In this document: positions 60,441-64,000 of the stretch, piece by piece
How the letters are laid out: each line of letters starts with the position of its first letter
Position numbering within the stretch: the stretch's first letter is position 1
NCBI RefSeq assembly: GCF_036373705.1
Contig: NC_089851.1
Location: forward strand, 60,373,850-60,437,849
DNA: 64,000 nucleotides
Source of the DNA: Amia ocellicauda
Lineage: Eukaryota; Chordata; Actinopteri; Amiiformes; Amiidae
Direction of reading: 5' to 3'
Made by a program: the position numbers and the translations under genes
The notes under the pieces: model-generated
What the model was told of the DNA's origin: nothing
Database searches by the model: none
Seen by the model: the letters and a program-made list of their open reading frames with translations, nothing else

Positions 60441-61600
60441 CACTCACCTAAAGGATTATTAGGAACACCTGTTCAATTTCTCATTAATGCAATTATCTAA
60501 CCAACCAATCACATGGCAGTTGCTTCAATGCATTTAGGGGTGTGGTCCTGGTCAAGACAATCTCCTGAACTCCAAACTGAATGTCTGAATGGGAAAGAAA
60601 GGTGATTTTAGCCATTTTGAGCGTGGCATGGTTGTTGGTGCCAGACGGGCCGGTCTGAGTATTTCACAATCTGCTCAGTTACTGGGATTTTCACGCACAA
60701 CCATATCTAGGGTTTACAAAGAATGGTGTGAAAAGGGAAAAACATCCAGTATGCGGCAGTCCTGTGGGCGAAAATGCCTTGTTGATGCTAGAGGTCAGAG
60801 GAGAATGGGCCGACTGATTCAAGCTGATAGAAGAGCAACTTTGACTGAAATAACCACTCGTTACAACCGAGGTATGCAGCAAAGCATTTGTGAAGCCACA
60901 ACACGTACAACCTTGAGGCGGATGGGCTACAACAGCAGAAGACCCCACCGGGTACCACTCATCTCCACTACAAATAGGAAAAAGAGGCTACAATTTGCAC
61001 AAGCCTGGTCTGATGAGTCTCGATTTCTGTTGAGACATTCAGATGGTAGAGTCAGAATTTGGCGTAAACAGAATGAGAACATGGATCCATCATGCCTTGT
61101 TACCACTGTGCAGGCTGGTGGTGGTGGTGTAATGGTGTGGGGGATGTTTTCTTGGCACACTTTATGCCCCTTAGTGCCAATTGGGCATCGTTTAAATGCC
61201 ATGGCCTACCTGAGCATTGTTTCTGACCATGTCCATCCCTTTATGACCACCATGTACCCATCCTCTGATGGCTACTTCCAGCAGGATAATGCACCATGTC
61301 ACAAAGGTCGAATCATTTCAAATTGGTTTCTTGAACATGACAATGAGTTCACTGTACTAAACTGGCCCCCACAGTCACCAGATCTCAACCCAATAGAGCA
61401 TCTTTGGGATGTGGTGGAACGGGAGCTTTGTGCCCTGGATGTGCATCCCACAAATCTCCATCAATTGCAAGATGCTATCCTATCAATATGGGCCAACATT
61501 TCTAAAGAATGCTTTCAGCACCTTGTTGAATCAATGCCACGTAGAATTAAGGCAGTTCTGAAGGCAAAAGGGGGTCAAACACCAAGTGAGTACCAAGTGA
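60441..61600 (+). mobile_element. Tc1-like DD36E element, 3' end missing
   Basis: The left terminal repeat begins after TA (60439-60440) with CACTCACCTAAAGGATTATT, an end shared by a widespread fish Tc1-like family. The transposase follows in plus orientation. The expected right end (the complement, ...GTGAGTG-TA) is not found; element similarity fades around 61590-61600, so the 3' terminal repeat has been lost. Confidence 0.85.
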
Positions 61601-61722
61601 AATCTATTAAAGTATTGAAGTATCCCAATGTTTTAAGTTACACTTCATGTATACATGTGTTTGGAAGTTTATCCAAATATATTCTACCAGTATATTTAGA
61701 ATGCAACATTTTTGCAGTCTAA
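60589..61722 (+). CDS. Tc1-like DD36E transposase, nearly intact
   Basis: A 377-codon frame from an ATG in usual position (MGKKGDFSHFERGMVVGARR). The DNA-binding part shows SISQSAQLLGFSRTTISRVY and a second helix-turn-helix (TLTEITTRYNRG, TTLRRMGYNSRRPHRVPL). The catalytic triad is present: Asp in AWSDESRFLL, Asp in YFQQDNAPCHK and Glu in [11 protein letters not shown], with 36 residues between the last two. Between RLQFAQA and WSDES about 14 residues usually found in the family are missing without loss of frame. This is likely to disturb the fold near the first catalytic Asp. The normal C-terminus (...KAKGG) is overrun: about 45 extra codons from flanking sequence follow to the stop at 61720-61722. 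Probably inactive, but one of the least decayed coding regions in the window. Confidence 0.85.
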   Translation: MGKKGDFSHFERGMVVGARRAGLSISQSAQLLGFSRTTISRVYKEWCEKGKTSSMRQSCGRKCLVDARGQRRMGRLIQADRRATLTEITTRYNRGMQQSICEATTRTTLRRMGYNSRRPHRVPLISTTNRKKRLQFAQAWSDESRFLLRHSDGRVRIWRKQNENMDPSCLVTTVQAGGGGVMVWGMFSWHTLCPLVPIGHRLNAMAYLSIVSDHVHPFMTTMYPSSDGYFQQDNAPCHKGRIISNWFLEHDNEFTVLNWPPQSPDLNPIEHLWDVVERELCALDVHPTNLHQLQDAILSIWANISKECFQHLVESMPRRIKAVLKAKGGQTPSEYQVKSIKVLKYPNVLSYTSCIHVFGSLSKYILPVYLECNIFAV

Positions 61723-62643
61723 TATATTCACAGTATACAATACATGCAATATGAGATTGTTGTGTATTTAGCAGTATACTAAATGTATATTATAAGGGGA
61801 CATATATGTATGCATTTTTATATATTTAGTATAAAATACATGTGTAGATGTTACAGTATATTTGCATATAATTATAGATATATTAAAAACAAGTTTACAT
61901 ATAATTCTGAATATACTTAAGTTATATTAAGCAATATTTGTATTGTATAATATAGTGTATTTGACCATATTTCTGTATCAAGTGACATACTAAAACTGCA
62001 ATTGATATTTAAAAGTATATTTTCACCATATATTATAAAATGGTATGCACATTTATAAAACATATTAATACATTAAAATACATTTCATATTTCAGAATAA
62101 TATATATTTTTAAATATTTTATTTTTGTAAGGGTATCTTCCATAAATGCAGTTTTACCAAACAAAGGAAAACCAGGAAAGGTTGGTGGAGGAGATTACGC
62201 AGTTTTGGCAGCCCATTCTGAAACCCACTGCAGAATATATTCTGGCAGGAGGTCTGATTAAAATACTGGAAAATCTTCAATCAAAGTCAAGAAATGTGTC
62301 AAAAGGCTTCCAGTTTCCTTTCCTGCCATGAGAAGTATGCTGATTTCAGAACCTCTATGAAGTAGATTCCTTATTTTTCAAAAAATAAGTAATGGTTATT
62401 TTTTTCACTGTTTCCTCAATATATTAATAATAAACTGTTTTATTTTTTTCTGCAAAATAAGTAAAGTTTACTTATTTATTTCTGGAGAAATAAGTAATAG
62501 TTACTCATTCCTTATTTCTGTTTCCCTGTTTTTTCACAAAATAAGTAATGGTTATTTCAAAAATCCCTGTTTACAAATGTAAGGACTTATAGGACAACAG
62601 CATTACATACAGATAGATAACATACATTAGTTATTATGCTAAC
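61723..62643. other. AT-rich stretch with a short unassigned frame
   Basis: AT-rich with many TATATT words to 62100. 62146-62331 is open (QERLVEEITQFWQPILKPTA and on) and looks coding-like, but I cannot assign it; it may be an exon or transposon remnant. From 62380 the phrase AAATAAGTAATGGTTA recurs (about 62383, 62540), with a related form near 63905. Confidence 0.35.
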
Positions 62644-63221
62644 AAGTGTCCATTATAAACAATCTATTAACAAATTATTGATTATGTTATTGTTATATGA
62701 TTATTACAAATTATACATATATTAGACATTTTTATTTAAACATTTTTGCTATACTATGTAGTTTGCATGTTCTCCCCGTGTCCACGTGGGTTTCCTCCCA
62801 CCGTCCAAAGACATGTGGGTTAGGTTAATTGGCTTCTCTAAATTGCCCTGTATGTGGGTGTGTCTGCGTGTGTGTGTGTGTGTGTGTGTTGCCCAGCGAT
62901 GGACTGGGGTCCCGTCCTGGGTGTATTCCTGCCTTGTGCCCTTTGCCTGCCGGGATCAGTGCTCGGCGACCTTCGCCAGGATAACTGGTTTCAAAAATGG
63001 ATGGATAATAGCAGCAATTAACTGGCATGGCAGTTAATGATAATAGATTGATATCGGTGTGCAAATGTCATGTTATTATACCCTTTATTGAATATGTTAT
63101 TAAATACCTTAAAACATATTATAGCAAAAAAGTTTAAAAATGTCTAATATATTTATAATTTGTAAAATTAATCATATAATAATAACATAACATGTTAATA
63201 GATTGTTTATAATGGACACTT
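62644..63221. mobile_element. Long-inverted-repeat element with inserted retroposon fragment
   Basis: AAGTGTCCATTATAAACAAT from 62644 is mirrored at 63221 on the other strand, and similarity of the arms extends about 115 bp (62644-62760 and 63100-63221) with small indels. Between the arms sits a piece of the SINE-like family. No coding capacity. I cannot recognise a target duplication, so the superfamily is open. Confidence 0.7.
62761..63005 (+). repeat. SINE-like family fragment, 5'-truncated
   Basis: From GTTTGCATGTTCTCCCCGTG to the CAGGATAACTGG...ATGGATGGAT tail it parallels the retroposon at 14632-14950 without its tRNA-like head. A (GT)n run at 62868-62890 interrupts it. Confidence 0.75.
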
Positions 63222-64000
63222 AAATTAAAGCATTACCATTATTCTTAATACATGGATACAAGATAATCAACAACATGGGAGGGCTTGAGAATCTGCTATG
63301 GCTTTGTGCAAGGAAATTTGGCACTGAATAAATGTTGGCTACGGCAAACATGCGCTGCTGTACAGGCTGACAGAGACACTGTGATGCATTTCTTCAATGA
63401 GTGATGCTTACTTAATCCTTATTTCCATTTCCCAGTTTAAGGACACTTATCTCTACAGCATTACTTCAGTAGTTCACGCAGCCCCCTATAGAAGTCAGCG
63501 GAAGATGTAGTGATTGAAGTAATGGAGGTATCTTGGCCTGTACACACTTGGCAGAGGGAACGACAGCCTGGCCATGGAACACCTACCCCCAGCTCCATCT
63601 TGAGATTAGCGAGAGGCAGCAGTGATGCAGCGCTATGGAGCCTACAGCGCAGGGAAGGGACTTAATGCGTGGTATCTCTGATGTAGTGCTTGTGTGTTTT
63701 TCAGGTCTTTTCTATAATGTGCTTTCTGTATTGTCATAAACCCCTGGCACTTTTTGTCACTGTTACTCTATATTGTTTTGCATTACATTCATAAAGAAAA
63801 TAAAACGAAAAATCTCTAATAGTGTGTGTCTCAATGGTTGTGTTTGTTCATACATCGATAAAAAACGTTTGGAAATACTATGAAAAGTAAAATGTAGATA
63901 ACAAATAAGTAATCATAAGTTATTTCTGTGTCCTATTCTGTAAAAAATAAGAAATGATTAGGCCTACTTATTAAGTGGTCACTGAACAGTGTGCTCTCTG
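63222..64000. other. Unassigned stretch to window end
   Basis: No gene or repeat recognised, apart from an AATAAAACG-type poly(A)-like word near 63797 and an AAATAAGTAAT phrase near 63904 like those at 62383 and 62540. Confidence 0.45.

Overview
The window looks like a ray-finned fish genome, most likely a non-teleost or early-branching teleost. The reasons are several Tc1-like and hAT-like DNA transposons, CR1-type LINE copies, Ty3/gypsy-type LTR elements, short tRNA-headed retroposons, introns with GT-AG borders, and tRNA genes with internal A and B boxes. It is gene-poor: I see one convincing multi-exon host gene, a small set of tRNA genes, and a deep layer of mobile DNA in different states of decay.

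Layout. 1-4.5 kb: AT-rich, one degraded hAT-like repeat. 4.5-5.4 kb: an intronless ARL13-type GTPase copy with a frameshift and a mutated P-loop. 6.8-7.4 kb: an unassigned small reading frame and a piggyBac transposase remnant. 10.5-12.1 kb: a complete-length Tc1 (DD34E) element with a broken transposase. 13.2-15.3 kb: a nest of two Tc1 elements and a SINE-like retroposon. 16.8-19.0 kb: a CR1 LINE on the minus strand. 19.6-20.8 kb: two further transposon fragments. 20.8-27.8 kb: a degraded Ty3/gypsy element on the minus strand with gag, protease, reverse transcriptase, RNase H and integrase, and an LTR pair. 28-32 kb: largely unassigned, with a hAT-type MITE carrying a perfect 8-bp target duplication.

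32.8-35.8 kb (minus strand): a ten-exon kinase gene whose catalytic domain and C-terminal tail are of the PKN (protein kinase N) type, but with only a short N-terminal exon in place of the long regulatory region. Its last coding exon is out of phase by one base. 38.1-39.1 kb: gypsy integrase remnant. 41.7-42.8 kb: a second CR1. 42.8-45.8 kb: a Gmr1-like LTR element with a SCAN-like capsid, zinc knuckle, protease and integrase in that order. 45.9-50.6 kb (minus strand): a decayed multi-exon gene of an uncharacterised, transposase-like fish family.

50.7-64 kb: microsatellites, an intron-containing tRNA-Tyr gene, a 1.48-kb hAT element with a perfect 8-bp target duplication, two short telomere-repeat tracts, and a 4.6-kb satellite array of about 140-bp units. 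A cassette with tRNA-Asn and tRNA-Thr genes is embedded in the array and duplicated at its end. A 1,020-bp higher-order period in the array is identical by eye over about 1.1 kb. The window ends with a Tc1-like DD36E element whose transposase is nearly intact, and a long inverted-repeat element.

The genes here do not form a pathway. The kinase and the tRNAs are the only loci likely to be working. The most unusual structure is the satellite with embedded tRNA cassettes beside telomere-like repeats.
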